Shown one piece after another: positions 35,641 through 48,132 of a stretch of 64,000 bases of DNA. How positions within the stretch are numbered: the stretch's first letter is position 1; every line of letters begins with the position of its first letter. Both the position numbers and the translations under genes were made by a program. The notes under the pieces were generated by a model. The model saw only the letters and a program-made list of their open reading frames with translations. It did not search any database and was not told where the DNA came from. The stretch is from Lepidurus packardi (taxonomy: Eukaryota > Arthropoda > Branchiopoda > Notostraca > Triopsidae), in the NCBI GenBank assembly GCA_023053545.1, contig JAKZAN010000007.1:9858001-9922000 (forward strand). Direction: 5' to 3'.

Positions 35641-36830
35641 ATTACAACCTGAGTGCTTCTCCATAGCAACTCGATTCTTCTTGTTAGACTCTTTAGCCTT
35701 AGCTCTATGGCATTCTTACTTTTCTTGTAATCTTCCAATAGCTTACTGTAGTCTTCTCTGCAGCATCTTTACTCTCCTTGTAATCTTCCAATAGCTTACT
35801 GTAGAGTCTGCAGCATCTTTACTCTCCTTGTAATCTTCCAATAGCTTATTGTAGAGTCTGCAGCATCTTTACTCTCCTTGTATGTAGAGTCTTCTCGGCA
35901 GCATCTTGGGCAGGCAGAAGAAGATGCAGTTGAATTCTCCATAGCAACTCGATTCTTCTTGTTAGACTCCGTAGCCTTAGCTATATGGCATTCTTACTCT
36001 TCTTGTAATCTTCTAATAGCTTACTGTAGAGTCTGCAGCATCTTTACTCTTCTTGTAGTCTTCTAGTAGCTTACTGTAGAGTCTGCTCGGCAGCATCTTG
36101 GGAAAGCAGAAGAAGATGGAATGGAAGAAGAGCGGAGTGGTAGACAGAAGAAGATGCAACCGGCAGGTTAGCTTGAAGCATCCATGTTTGGGTGCACATC
36201 GGTGGGTGAGGGGATGAGAAGCACGTAGGGACGATTGTCTAGCAAGTACATCTTCTAAGCTTTCGTAAGCCTTCTGCAGGATTCTCCTATGCCATCTTGG
36301 AAGAAGACGCATAAAGGCAAGCGAGTAATAGAGATCGAAGAAGATCTAAACTTACAGCTTTTGAGGCGTGTCTGAATGCTTCTCCTGCAAACTTGACTCC
36401 CATAGTATTCATCAATAGCAAATCAGACTCTTCTACTAGACTTTTGTAGTCTTCTATACTCTGTAATCTTCTCGCCTTCTCTGCAGCGTCTTGAGGAAGC
36501 GGAAGAAGATGGAGTGGAAAAATGCAACCGGTAGTTTAAGTTGAATCATCCATGCTTGGATGAGAAGCATTTTGTGGCATTGTGGCAAATATAATCTTCT
36601 TCCTAAGCGTTCTAAAGTAAGTCTTCTAAAGTCTTCTGGAGAGACATCTTATGCGGAAGGCATATCAAGGCAACGGGTGATAGGGATGAGAGAAAATCTA
36701 ACCTAAATGACTGCTTCTTTAGCAAAACTTGACTCTCATAGTCTTCATCACTAGCAAATCCGACTCTTCTATAAAGGGTTCTCGGCTTCACTGTAGCATT
36801 TTGCGAGAAGACATCATTTCCTTGTAAGGT
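35641..36830. repeat. CTTCT-rich complex tandem repeat with a 50-bp core unit
   Basis: GCAGCATCTTT starts at 35760, 35810 and 35860, an exact 50-bp period whose unit includes TGTAATCTTCCAATAGCTTA. The larger block CTCCATAGCAACTCGATTCT recurs at about 35660 and 35938, an offset near 280 bp. Further decayed copies (GTCTTCT, GCAGCATCTTG, AGAAGAAGATGGA) continue to about 36830. The 99-codon minus frame at 36013-36312 is read through these repeats and is not a gene. Confidence 0.85.
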
Positions 36831-37884
36831 ATACTGTGGGGCTTAGAAGACAGCAAAGTTAGAGAGTGGGAAACTACGGGACAGTGGAAGTTGCTTCGGA
36901 GTTTAGGCTAGCATGTGTATTGTAAGCAAAAAGGGCATTTTGAGGAGGATGAACAAGTTGGATATGCTTTAGCCGACAGGGGATGATGGATGATACGTAA
37001 GGTTACAACTTTTCAAGTGCCAGGGGTCATCCCCAAGCCAAAAGTTTGACATGACAGATACAATCTCCCGCAGGCCGCCCGCAAGAGGCAAATAATAAGG
37101 CCATTTTATTGACAATCGACAAGCGTTGTCCAGTAACACAACACAATGCAGGGCAGGGCTCCAGGTAATAGCCCAACTCGGTATGGGGGCTTTCAAAGGT
37201 GTTGGGGATATCTACAAGGTTTTTCTTCTTCGGAGCTCAAAAGAAAACGCCAAAACTATTGGGGGGGGAGACCTTTTCATTCCACCCCTTGTTTGGCAAA
37301 AAGTCGGGAGAGATTTTGGCCTCTTCTTCTTCTTCTTCTTCTTCTTCCTTTGTTGTGTTGTGGGGACTTTGGGGGTCTTGTGTTGTTGGAAGTTCTTTGG
37401 GCTAGGGCGCGCTTATTGGTTAGGATACAAAAGCGCAGAGAAGTATACAAGTTCAAGTTGGAGTTTTTCAAAAGGGAAAAGCGAATGATTGAACAAAAAG
37501 AAAACGAGAAATTACAATCGATCTATAAGTGTCGACTCATGCCAATACGTATTGTCCCTTGAAAAGAGGTAACTTATCATTCAATTAAGCGGTTGGGATT
37601 GGGAAAGAGAGGGGGGGGGAGCCTTTTGTGTTCGATACTATAACCGCTCGGACTCGTAAGACGTCCAAGAGTTCTTTTGGGGAGGAACACGTGTACATGT
37701 AAGGCAAAATGATTGTTGCAAGGTTTGAATTAGCCGGTGATTCACCGTGAAAGAGGTCAACCCAAAGAGATCCAACCCAAAACTTGCACTTCAACTTTGC
37801 ATTTTCTAAACTTTCTTTCAATGTTTTTTTTTTTTTTTTTTACCGACAAATTCTATGTTTTTGATTTGAATTTCTGAATCCAAA
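36831..37884. other. non-coding with CTT microsatellite and poly-T
   Basis: A CTT run of about nine units (37321-37349) and a long T run (about 37826-37842). Three overlapping plus-strand frames of 68-138 codons at 37126-37562 exist only because the CTT run is open in every frame. Confidence 0.6.
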
Positions 37885-38490
37885 GCTCCAATGTAATGTT
37901 TAGGACTCGAATTTAGTAACTCAACGCTCAATTTGAGTCTTTAGGACTTTAGTTTCGAACTTTTAGAACTTTGGTTTGAAGTTCAAGATCCAATTCAACG
38001 TTTTTAGTTGAGTTTAGGAGAATAAGGTTCAGTTGGAATGTTCCAGAAGGTTAACTTACTGAATTGAAGCTCTATAAGGTTTCTATTGAATCCGGTTTTA
38101 ACGTTCAACGAAGAATTGAACAGTTCAACATTAAGTTCAAAAATGGACAAATATTGACAAAAATTCACATTGAATCTTTCAAAATGTTTTTGACTTTAAT
38201 TTGGGAAGAAAAAGCACCAGTGCAATGTTTAGTGCTTTAGTTCATCCAATTTAGTAAGTTAACGCTCAATTTGAGTCTTTCGGACTTTAATTTCGAACTT
38301 TGAATACTTTGGTTTGAAGTTCAAGGTCCAATTTAACGTTTTTACTTGAATTTAGGAGAATAAGGTTCAGTTGGAATGTTCCAGAAGGTTAGCTTACTGA
38401 ATTGAAGCTCTACAGAGTTTGTAATGAATTGGGTTTTGACGTTCAGCGAGGGCTTCAACAATTCAAAGGTCAAAAATGGACATTAAGGCT
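37885..38490. repeat. 338-bp tandem duplication
   Basis: ACGCTCAATTTGAGTCTT starts at 37924 and 38262, an offset of 338 bp. Long shared segments follow (GGTTCAGTTGGAATGTTCCA, CTTACTGAATTGAAGCTCTA). The copies have diverged by scattered substitutions and small indels. Confidence 0.85.
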
Positions 38491-39086
38491 TGAAATTATT
38501 GAGGTGATTTTACCTCACGATGTATTTGTATTGGGTATATATTTAGAATGGAAAGTTTGTGTTGCAAAGAGTTGAAGACCAAACTAAAGTAAAAGGGGAT
38601 TTCGTTTTGGACAATCGGCTTGGGGTTCGCTCTGTATTTGAGAGGAGGTTTTGGACAATCATTCTGAAAGGCTGTTTGGTTATGGGCCTGGTAGAAAATC
38701 AACATCGGTTTGTAAGAGCCAGCGCCTATAAAAGCCTAAAAGGGGTCTTCTGAGAAAAAAGAAAGCATAGAATCCATAGGATCCGTATGCGACACGCTAG
38801 ACGTCTCAAGTCTTAACAGTGTTGGCAGGTGTGACAAGCCATCTTATGACAGGATTAAGACTGAGTGACAGACCTATTTCTTTTACAACTCGGTCCCCCA
38901 AAGCGCCTTATAACACACCATTGACACCGTCTTTTCGCTCTCTTACACGGACCTTTTAACAAACAAGGCTATTGGAAAGGGATTTAACGCATCTTAAATA
39001 ATACAGAAAACCTTTTCCCCGTCCTCTTCGCAAATACCCCTTACATTCCCAATACCTGGCGACCTAGTGCCATCCGTCCTGTGTCG
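38491..39086. other. non-coding, no supported gene
   Basis: Short intergenic spacer between two duplications; nothing recognisable. Confidence 0.55.
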
Positions 39087-39410
39087 TATATTCACCCATT
39101 AAGAACCATTGAGAACGACCTGGAAACTTTTAACTTTGATTATTTTCCATTAAATTAAGGCTCCCGTATACCTTAACTTAATGATGCGAAACAGTCACAG
39201 ATGGCGCTGATGCGGTTTGTTATTGTTTTGTGAAAGCCTTTTCATTAGTATATTCACCCATTAAGAACCATTGAGAACGACCTATAAACTTTTAACTTTG
39301 ATTCTTTTCAATGAAATTAAGGCTCCTGTATGCCTTAACTTAATGATGCGAAACAGTCATGCGGTTTGTTATTGTTTTGTGAAAGCATTTTCATTAGTTC
39401 AACATTCGTT
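39087..39410. repeat. 162-bp tandem duplication, one copy with a CTCF-like core
   Basis: TATATTCACCCATTAAGAAC starts at 39087 and 39249, an offset of 162 bp. The first copy holds CACAGATGGCGCTGA (about 39196-39210). The second runs directly from AACAGTCA to TGCGG and lacks those bases. Confidence 0.85.
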
Positions 39411-41224
39411 AGAAACTAGTCCAAAAGGTTAGATGAGTAAAGCAAATTGAAGGAATCACTGCATATATTGTTTACATCTTAAAAAAAAAATAAAAGAAGA
39501 TAAAGTATTGACTCCCATGCCCACTTGGAAAGGTTACTATTGTCAAAAATTCATAACGGACCTGTTCTAACATTAGGGATCGAGTTACGGGCACCTAAAT
39601 GCACTCTTGGGATGTTTTTGAATACCTATGGCCCGCCTACTTTCATACCTGTTTGGAATGTTTGAGCTTTAGCGGCAGTTGGATTGCCTTTTACGATTTT
39701 ACAATTTACGCCACAATTGCCTGGATGAGGTCATCTAATCTTCCCTTATTATAGATCTTTGAGCTGGATATACATTCACACAAAAGGAATTGCAGCATCT
39801 CTTCCTCTTACTCCGACTCCCTTTGGCTAAACTTTTTTTCATTTTTTTTTTCTTTTTCCCACACGATGCGTGTGCCTCTTATGTTCCCTATATGCGTGTG
39901 TCTCACGTCAGAACTTGAAGACCGTTACCAAATGCTATACATTAAGCTCTTGTCCCCCTTGTCATTTCCACTGCGTTCTCCACACATAATGTTCCTCTAT
40001 ATTACTTCTCTAATCTGTTCCATAGATGCAACCCTTAACATAAAAAGGAACCCATAGAGCATAGAGTCACAAACACATTGACGCCTATGTTACGAGTATA
40101 TTCAAACTTTTACTTTTGCTTGCACGGCACTGTGCGGTTCTATTAGATGGTAAACAACAAAGAGCCAGAGAAAAAACATATAGGATTGCAAGTCCATTCC
40201 CTTTTGATTGATTTGCCCTCTTTTGGCACGTCGAATCTTGACATCCGTGTCCAATTGGAGGCTCTGGATGGCCCCGTATAGAAATAACAATGTGCCCAAT
40301 AAGTGAGCTTAGGAAGAGGGGAGTACGGGGTAAAAATAGTAAGAATAGAATGTTTTGGTGGTGTTTATGTTAATATGTGGGGTAAAAAGAGCGGGCTAAA
40401 AGCTTCCAGCTTCCTGCCTGATGGGTATTGTAGATGTGTCGCTAGGAGAGCGACTTCATTAGGAACATATTCTTTGTTGACAAGCGGATCGGATCCTTAG
40501 GATGGATGGGATATGGATTACGTTTGCCTTGGCTTAGAATAGACTTTTTTTTTTTTTCTTTGGGTAGCCATTGTATAGTTTTTAGACCTTGGTCAATACT
40601 TGGGTTGCTCAACGGGCAGCTTTGTGTTGTTATACGCTGTAGCTAACATAATAGGACAACAAGAGCCGAACTCCATGAAAATGTAAGTTACTCTCTTTTG
40701 AATGTGATGACGTGAATGTCAATGATATCAAGTTTTGACGGGTTTGCGAACGATCTTTCAATGTTGTAAACTTGTGGACTTGAATGTCAGTGAAGCTGAT
40801 ACTTTGTTGCAATGATATGAGTTTTTGACATTGAAGAGGTATTTTATTTCTAAAACAACATGACATGACATGATATAGATCAGCATAGGACAACATAGGA
40901 CGAGATTGTGGCACTCTCTTTTAATTAGAAATAAATGAAGTAACTCGGAAGATTGAAAGAGAGAGGGTATTTCGTAAGTGAAAGGGATTGGAATGCGTGA
41001 AATGTGTGAGAAACGGTGTAACTATAGCGTAAAACAATTGGTGTTGAGCGTGCAAATGGAATTCAACGTTTCTAATAGCACCAAACTTGCGAGGGCTATA
41101 AAACAATTGACGGTTTAAAATTAGCACAAGGTAGAAGTACTAAACCGCTAGAGGTGCTCTTGGATTGTTTACAGTGAATCGTAGTTGATATATTCGTAGG
41201 CTATTCCATTCTTTAAAACTCTTA
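39411..41224. other. non-coding, no supported gene
   Basis: Mixed sequence with A and T runs (39481, 39835-39860, 40545). The 94-codon minus frame at 40630-40914 shows no protein features. Confidence 0.55.
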
Positions 41225-41830
41225 ATGTGATAACATTGAGATAAAATTAGCAAAAATTGAACAGTTTAAATGTCAAATTCAATTCTTAATGTCAAATTCA
41301 GTTCTTAATGTCAAATTCAAATTCTCCAAGATTTATTCAAACGAATTCTTGAATATGAAACAACAATTTCCATATTATTTCCAATCTGTTCAACTCTTGC
41401 GAACATAATTGTTCGTTACATGATTAGAATTCTACTTTTTTCATGCTTCAGGATATTCTTGATTTTCAACATGGAAAAGTTTGCAGTAGGATGAATTGCA
41501 GTTGCAGTGTAAGGGCATGCTCCTCCGTTCTCTAAACTCTTAGGTTGTTGACAATGACATAAAATGAGCCAAACTGTAAGTTTAGGAATTCTTGATGTCA
41601 AATTCAAATTCTGCAAGATTTTGTTCAAATGAATTCCAGAATAGGAAAAAACAATTTTTGTTTTTATAATTTTTAATTCATTATTTTCATTTAATTTATT
41701 ATTTTTTAACTCTTGTGAACTTATAATGCATTGTTCACTACATGGTTAGAAGTCTGCAACGCTTCAAATGAATGCTTCAGGATATTCCTTAATCTTCAAA
41801 GCGGACAAGTCTGCAGTAATTTGAAGAAAT
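41225..41830. repeat. 287-bp tandem duplication with short internal repeats
   Basis: GTCAAATTCAAATTCT begins at 41310 and 41597, an offset of 287 bp. The copies share GCTTCAGGATATTC and TGTTC..TACATG.TTAGAA segments. Three short copies of TTAATGTCAAATTCA lie in the left unit. Confidence 0.8.
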
Positions 41831-44104
41831 TTGAAGAAATTAACATTTCGGAAGGTTTAAATCAAGGTTCAAAGCAATTTTGGCGAGTTTGCGAATGGCC
41901 AGTTGGGCTAGAATAGCTCTATAGGATCGCGTTAAGGATCGTGTGAGTGGGTAATTTATGGCAGAGGTTTTTAGGTTCGTTGTTAAACTCCTGGAGTTGA
42001 ATTTGCCTCCAAAAGCGAGCTAAAGTGGGTCTTTTCCAGTGCGAAAGCTTGTTCCTGTGAATAATTGGGCTATTTCTAACCACAGGAGGCTGTTCCATAA
42101 ACGTAGCAGGGTTTCCCTCCAAAGTATAACAATACCACATACAAAAGCTACATTAGGCATCACTTGCGTTGGGCCTTTGTTGTGGGGGGGGGTTTACCTT
42201 TTTATATCTATTTTTTTTCTTCTTCTTCATTCTTCTTCGACTTGTACTTCTACGGTCTTCAAACAGTTTTTACGTCTCTCTCTGACTTTTTTTTTTTTTT
42301 TTTTTTTAACACTATAGCATAGCCACCAGATTAGGAAAAGTCCCTTTTGGGTTTAGTAGAGAGACAGGCAGGGAAGAAAAATGTCTTTGCAAAGTGGCTA
42401 CGGGCTGTTTACCATGACATGGGGTTTTTATGAGGACATGGTATACTAACAATCAAAAGGACTCCCCGGGAAACTTTTGCCATTGTTTCCCTCCATAAAA
42501 TGTCTAATTAAGCATTCTTTATTTGTTCACTTTTACACTTTATGTATATTACCCCGAGTCTACCGAGCCGGGGGGACTCATTTCTTTTGGGGGGGGTTCT
42601 ATTCGTCGTGATTGTGTGCGGCTCACGTGACAAAGCGGCCGAAGTTGAAGGTGTTGGGGCCAAACGGAAATGCATGGCGGCAGCTTATTACCACTGCGAC
42701 AACAATCATAAAGAGCTGGAAAAAAACTTGTGTTTGTCCGTGTGTTTGTGTGTGTGTAGATCTCACAGGTGTTGGTTTCGCTCACCAACAACTGTTCCCA
42801 ACCAACCATGGACAGTGCTTGAGGGCTCTAGCTGGAGGTGCCGGTCTAACTGTATAAAGATAGGTACCTTAACATTCAACAGCCGGCGATATGCAAAAGA
42901 AGGGAGATGTTATTCTCAACTGCAGGAGGCAACCGCCGCTTTTTTAGATTTTTTTGATGGATTTTTTTTAGTTAAGGGAATAAAGTTGGAGAGGAAGGGA
43001 GTTATAGAAACGATCACGATTAACAGAGGGGCAAACGGTCTGTTAAGAGAAACAATAGGGATTTCACTTCAGGCATGGAATGTTAAACAAAGCAAGCCCG
43101 TATCTCAACCATTGTTGCAATAACTAGAGTTCAAATAGTTAGGATGAAACGTTGGTATGGCATTCAAACAATGAAATCTTTACCTAGGGAATCATACATG
43201 GCGATGAAACTTTCATTGTTGAGTTCTTTTCAAACGGGGTTGAACTGACGCTTCATTGATGGCACAGGTTTGGGAAAACTTTTATTGTTGAATTCTTCTT
43301 AGACGTGTTTGATTTGGTGGTCATTGTGGCGCAAAAGGTGTTGACAGTGTATTCTTGGGTTTCTGTGAGCCATGGTTGAGATGCGAGTATTCATTGTTGA
43401 CCTTTTTCAAAGTGAGAAAAGATTCAGAAAAAGTCATTGTTGAGGACTCTGGAACATGATTGAGTTGGTGGGTTTGTATCATGGCGCTCCAAAAGTTTAA
43501 ACAACATTCGTTGTTGTGGCAACAGTGAAGATTTTGTTGGGTGAAATTTGAAAGGTCGAAGCAATCACTGTTGCAACAGTGAATTTTTTCTTGAATAAAT
43601 AGGAATTTTTGTTGGGGGAATTTTGGAAGCCGGCACATTATCATAGGAGAAAGGGGGCAACATATAGATGGATAGTTTAATTTAGGCAAAATAGTACAGA
43701 AGGAGAGCATAAGGGGTTTTTCTGTTGGGGTCTTTGAGTAAGTGGCAGAGGCAAAAGGGGAAGAAGGGGCCAACTTATGGGATAAGGGAGGAAAGAGACC
43801 TCCTGGCGGGTTGCCGATGGTTTCGCAGCACCTTGAGCCTGTAATCAGTGCTAGCCAAACACCTCCTCGTGTCAGCCGTCCTAAAAACCAACCAAATGAC
43901 CTCTGCATTCTTTCACACCTGATGCCCCATCTTAAAATGCTTATCCCCCCCCCCCCTATTCTTTCCTGTACACTTTTAGATCCCTTTTTCTCATGCCGTC
44001 TCGTTCCCCAAAGCCTAAGTCCCGCCAATCACTTACCAAAACTTGTAAGCTGTGTTTTTACAAAGGCCAACACATGTTTACACGTAATGGCTATTGCTAC
44101 GCCA
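41831..44104. other. non-coding with homopolymers and decayed repeats
   Basis: A T run (about 42285-42307), a TG-rich tract (42725-42757) and a degenerate region of CATTGTTGA units (43190-43640). The two longest open frames, 193 codons (42542-43123, plus) and 235 codons (43321-44028, minus), have no domain or compositional support and run through these repeats. I treat them as chance frames with low but not zero probability of being real. Confidence 0.5.
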
Positions 44105-45170
44105 AACCGTTCCCAAACTATCCCAACCAGACTGTTCTAAACTGATCAAAAACGTTATAAACTTACCCATAACAATTCCAAACTATCTCAGTCATGTTCA
44201 AACTGTCTCAAACTATCGCAAGGGCGTTGAAACAACTCCAAGTTTGTCTTAGCAGTGTCGAGGATTATTGAAATGAACAAAAATCGTTCGAAACTGATCA
44301 AATCATTCCAAATTCTTCCAATCAGACTGTTCTAGAGTGTGCCAGTCGTTCTAAACTAGTCAAAATCATTCTGAACTGAGCCATATCGTTCTAAACTGAG
44401 CAAAATCGTTTTAAACTGATCGAAAGGCTCCAAGCTATCCTAACCAGAATGTTCTAAACTGTACTCAGTCGTTCTAAACTGATCAAATTCGTTCTAAGCC
44501 GATCGGAAACCTTCTAACCTGAGCAAAATCGTTCTAAGCCGATCAAAATCGTTCTAAACTGATCAAAATCGTTCCAAACTATACCAATTAGACTGTTCTA
44601 AACTGATCAAAAACGTTATGAACTTACCCATAACAATTCCAAACTATCGCAGTCACGTCCAAATTGTCTGTAACTATCGCAAGGGCGTTGAAACAACTTT
44701 AAGTTGGTCTTAGCAGTGTCGAGGATTATTGAAATGAAAAAAAATCGTTCGAAACTGATCAAATCATTCCAAATTCTTCCAACCAGACTGTTCTAGAGTG
44801 TGCCAGTCGTTCTAAACTAGTCAAAATCATTCTAAACTGATCCATATCGTTTTAAACTGATCGAAAGGCTCCAAGCTATCCTAACCAGACTGTTCTACGT
44901 TCTAAGCCGATCGGAAACCTTCTAACCTGAGCAAAATCCTTCTAAGCCGATCAAAATCGTTCTAAACTGATCGAAATCGTTCCAAACTTACCAACCAGAC
45001 TGTTCCAAATTGTACCCAGTCGTTGTAAACTGATTAGAGTCGTTCTAAACTATCCCAATTAGACTGTTCTAAACTATTCACAGTCGTTCTAAACTACCCC
45101 GAACTATTCCAAACTATCGCAAAGAGGATAAAACAACTCAAAGTTTGCGTCGAGACGGTCCAGATGATCT
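44105..45170. repeat. TCGTTCTAAACTGATCAAAA minisatellite inside a 461-bp higher-order repeat
   Basis: Units of about 18-22 bp (TCGTTCTAAACTGATCAAAA and relatives) fill the region. A larger block starting ACTGTTCTAAACTGATCAAA begins at 44131 and again at 44592, an offset of 461 bp. It includes the non-monomer segment GCAAGGGCGTTGAAACAACT in both copies, so the array was duplicated as a block after the monomers had diverged. Confidence 0.9.
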
Positions 45171-46886
45171 AAATTTGCGATAGTATTCAAATGTTTCCGT
45201 TGAATTGAAGCTCTATTTGAACTTGAACTACTTTGAAACCGAGATCAGTTTCTGTTAAAGTATTGAACTAACTTCATGTGTTTTGCTATGGAACCTCAGT
45301 CATCTTTTAGGTTGGAAACCGCTCCCAAAGTTTCCATTCCCTTTGAAACTCGGCAAACTGTAAATGTATCTTCAATGTTTCACTGGTTATAGCAACGGTC
45401 AAAGTGAGTTTGCTAGGTGTTGGGTCAGTACTTACAGAGCATGCGGACAAGATTTGTCCTTCTCCAATGACTTTATAGTCCGCCATAGAATTTTATGTCA
45501 ATATGACTTCGCCTCATGTTACCTGATGTCATACCCTTCCCCCCAAGAAGTTCCAAGTTCTTCAAACTTGCTGAGCTAGCTTTTTTTTTATTACCCATGC
45601 TTTTCCAACAAGAATGCAGCCAAAAAGAAATAAAAAAATCCAGCAAGTTAGATCCAACTCGATATTGGACACTTGGACTTGAACCTGGGGCCCTTTTATT
45701 ATTTCATTGGAAACCGACGCAAAACGCATGAAATATTCCTCTATGTGTGTTTCCCCATATTGGATTCGGTTCTTAAACCTTTTCCAAATGTCTCGGCTGT
45801 CTCAAAGCGGCGGGGCAAAAAAGATCAACCACCCCCCTCCCCTCCCGATAATTTTCGATTTCCAATTTTTCCCCCCCTTCTGTTAGCTTTGAGGAAATGA
45901 GTTTCTGTTTCCCAGCCCGAATCGATGGTTTTTCTTTGTAAAAAGATCTTTTACAGCCTCTCCCTTTTTGGGGTCTTTCCTTGAAGGAGGGAGGGGCAGG
46001 CTTAGAAGGACGAGAAAACCCCGATGCCATGCAGTCTGGTGGGGCTTGCCAAGTTTTTAAGAGCCTAGAAACAAGGACCTTTGGAATTGACCATAAAAGC
46101 TGGGGAAAGAGGATTGACCGGTCGTGTTCTTGAAAATCCCCCAGCAAAGCCAAAAGTACCGACACAAGACTTTAAGGACCATCGGAATGGAATGCCCCAA
46201 ACCGAAAAAGCCACCCCATGACACCTCCTCATCTTTCCGTCTCTCTCTCTCTCCCTAACTCCCCCTGGATTCTGGGATATCTTCCCAATGGGATTAATTT
46301 ACAACCTCCCCCCAAAGTACGCGTTTAAAAAAAAATGAAAAAATACCCAAATAAAGGGGTTTGTGACGTCATGGTATCTCCATTGGTTCAAAGGCATTAA
46401 TTTGATGTTTAATTGTAGATGGGATTTTTTAGTTTATTTTTTAAAAGATTTTCCTGCATAGTTATTGTCGAAGGGAGTGAAAGGATTCTCCTTTTGTTGT
46501 AGAGGGAACAATAGGAATGGAATGGAATGGGGAGGATAAGATAAGGTAATTTTTGAAGGCAAGGAAAGGTTGTAAAAACGGTAGGTCCAGTTGGGAAAGA
46601 ATGTCTCGGGTTAGTTCGTGTCGTGCTACACAACGAAGGAAAAAGGAAGGTCGTCTTTTCTCTTTAGGTTTCTTGTGTTTCATAGTTTCGTTTTTCGGCG
46701 CAAAACCTTCCAGACTGCGTGGGGCCAGCGAGGGTTTGGTTTTTGGGGGCTGCGTAGTAGGTTGTAGCCGAAGGTTTGGGAAGGGGGAAATAGTCATAGT
46801 AGGGGGAAAAAAAAGAAAAATAATAGTAAAGATAGAAAGAGGATAGGAGGGATAGAGCAAAAAGTAGAGAGGGGGCCAAAAGCCGA
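45171..46886. other. non-coding, no supported gene
   Basis: Mixed sequence with C/T-rich (45830-45880, 46230-46260) and G/A-rich (46760-46870) tracts. The opposed frames at 45773-46165 and 46462-46917 lie over these biased tracts and are not convincing. Confidence 0.5.
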
Positions 46887-46901
46887 GGGGAAATGCTAGG
46901 T

Positions 46902-47101
46902 TCGTGACCGTGGACAACAGACACGGTGACTCCGATGAACATGCCTACTACAAACCACTAACCACTTCCAAGCTAGCTCCTGGCTACAAGATGTTGGGGA
47001 CTTGTGGATCCATGCCGCATGCGGACGGGGAATCCGCACAGGGAAATGGGGGGGGAATCGAACGGAATGCTCTAGGGGATTTCCATCTTGCTTTTTCGTG
47101 A
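46902..47101 (+). CDS. protein-like open segment, possible isolated coding exon
   Basis: The plus frame from 46902 to a TGA at 47099-47101 reads like a genuine hydrophilic protein segment: VDNRHGDSDEHAYYKPLTTS, then KLAPGYKMLGTCGSMPHADG, then ESAQGNGGG. Composition (Tyr, Lys, Pro, Asp mixed) differs from the low-complexity frames around it. There is no ATG in frame, and the upstream sequence is purine-rich. A CTAG just before it would be a poor 3' splice site. It could be an exon, a relic of one, or chance. No family is recognised. Confidence 0.22.
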
Positions 47102-47394
47102 CTTGTGGGGAAGAGAGAGACTGCTAGGTCGTCCAGATTGGGAGTGGAAGGACGTTTCTTTCCTTTTTTTCGGGCGCAAATTAAAGACGCTCTTTAATTT
47201 GTGAGCGCCACGAAAATGGACTTTACTCCTGTTTTTTTTTATTTTTCGGAGGTTGCGGGAAGAATGTGGGTACATTCTTAAGAGCGGAGCGTGGAAGAGA
47301 ATATCTCTGTTTTAATTTGTTTTCTGGATCTTGAACTGGATAACCTAGATTGTTCCTCGGACCCAGAATTGACTCCCAACTATGTGCTACATTC
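47102..47394. other. non-coding spacer
   Basis: Contains a short inverted segment (AATTAAAGACGCTCTTTAATT, about 47180-47200, a near-perfect palindrome) and a T run at about 47232. No gene. Confidence 0.55.
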
Positions 47395-47730
47395 ATTTAA
47401 TTAAATTTAGTCTCTCCATGGTTATTTGAAAATGCAATAGAAAATAAATAAAATACAAAAAATAAAATAAATAATCTAAATAAATAAAATAAATAATTTA
47501 ATCAAAATAAATAAAATTTAAATTTAGTCTCTGCATGGTTATTTGAAAATGCAATAGAAAATAAATAAAATACAAAAAATAAAATAAATAATTTAAATAA
47601 ATAAAATAAATAATTTAATAAAAATAAATAAAATTTAAATTTAGTCTCTGCATGGTTATTTGAAAATGCAATAGAAAATAAATAAAATACAAAAAATAAA
47701 ATAAAATTTAATAAAAATAAAATAGTTAAA
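47395..47730. repeat. 117-bp AT-rich tandem repeat, three copies
   Basis: TTTAGTCTCTGCATGGTTAT begins at 47406, 47523 and 47640, an exact 117-bp period. The remainder of each unit is built from AATAAATAAAAT-type simple sequence. Confidence 0.92.
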
Positions 47731-48132
47731 TGAAAATAAATAAAATTTACAAAATTATAGGAAATACCACAAGTAAATATGAAAAATTTACAATTAATCA
47801 ACAAAATAAATTAAATTAAAAATAAATTAATTAAATTGTCTTTTTTAGGGTTCTTTGACAATGAAATAGAAAATAAATACCATACAAATAGTTCAGTAGG
47901 AAATCTGCATACTTATAGGAAATATCATAAAAAAATAGAAAATTATAAATTTCACTTTTTAAAATAAATTAAATTAAAAATAAATAAATTAAAAAATAAA
48001 TAAATAAGTGAATTAAAGATGCATTAATAACTATAAGTCGTGGTTAAGTCCATAACATAGAACCGGTTGTGATAATTGGTTTAATTGAATTATTTGGAAA
48101 TTTATTTTTTCAAGTTTCGCTAGTTTTGGGTA
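47731..48132. other. AT-rich low-complexity sequence
   Basis: A continuation of AAATAAATTAAA-type simple sequence grading into unique sequence; partial decayed copies of the preceding unit can be seen (GCAATAGAAAATAAAT-like). No gene. Confidence 0.7.

Noticed and set aside
37126-37562. Three overlapping frames of 68-138 codons, plus strand
   Set aside because: Held open by the CTT microsatellite at 37321-37349 in every frame.
10289-39207. 10-bp CTCF-core matches at 10289, 13296, 19357 and 39198 as a set
   Set aside because: About four matches to this degenerate 10-mer are expected by chance on both strands of the window, so as a group they are not evidence of insulators.
42542-43123. 193-codon open frame, plus strand
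   Set aside because: Passes through a TG-rich simple repeat (read as Cys/Val/Leu) and G/T runs; no conserved-looking segment or promoter.
43321-44028. 235-codon open frame, minus strand
   Set aside because: Longest frame outside FoxB, but it runs through degenerate CATTGTTGA repeats. It has no domain-like composition, and an opposing frame is open over part of it.
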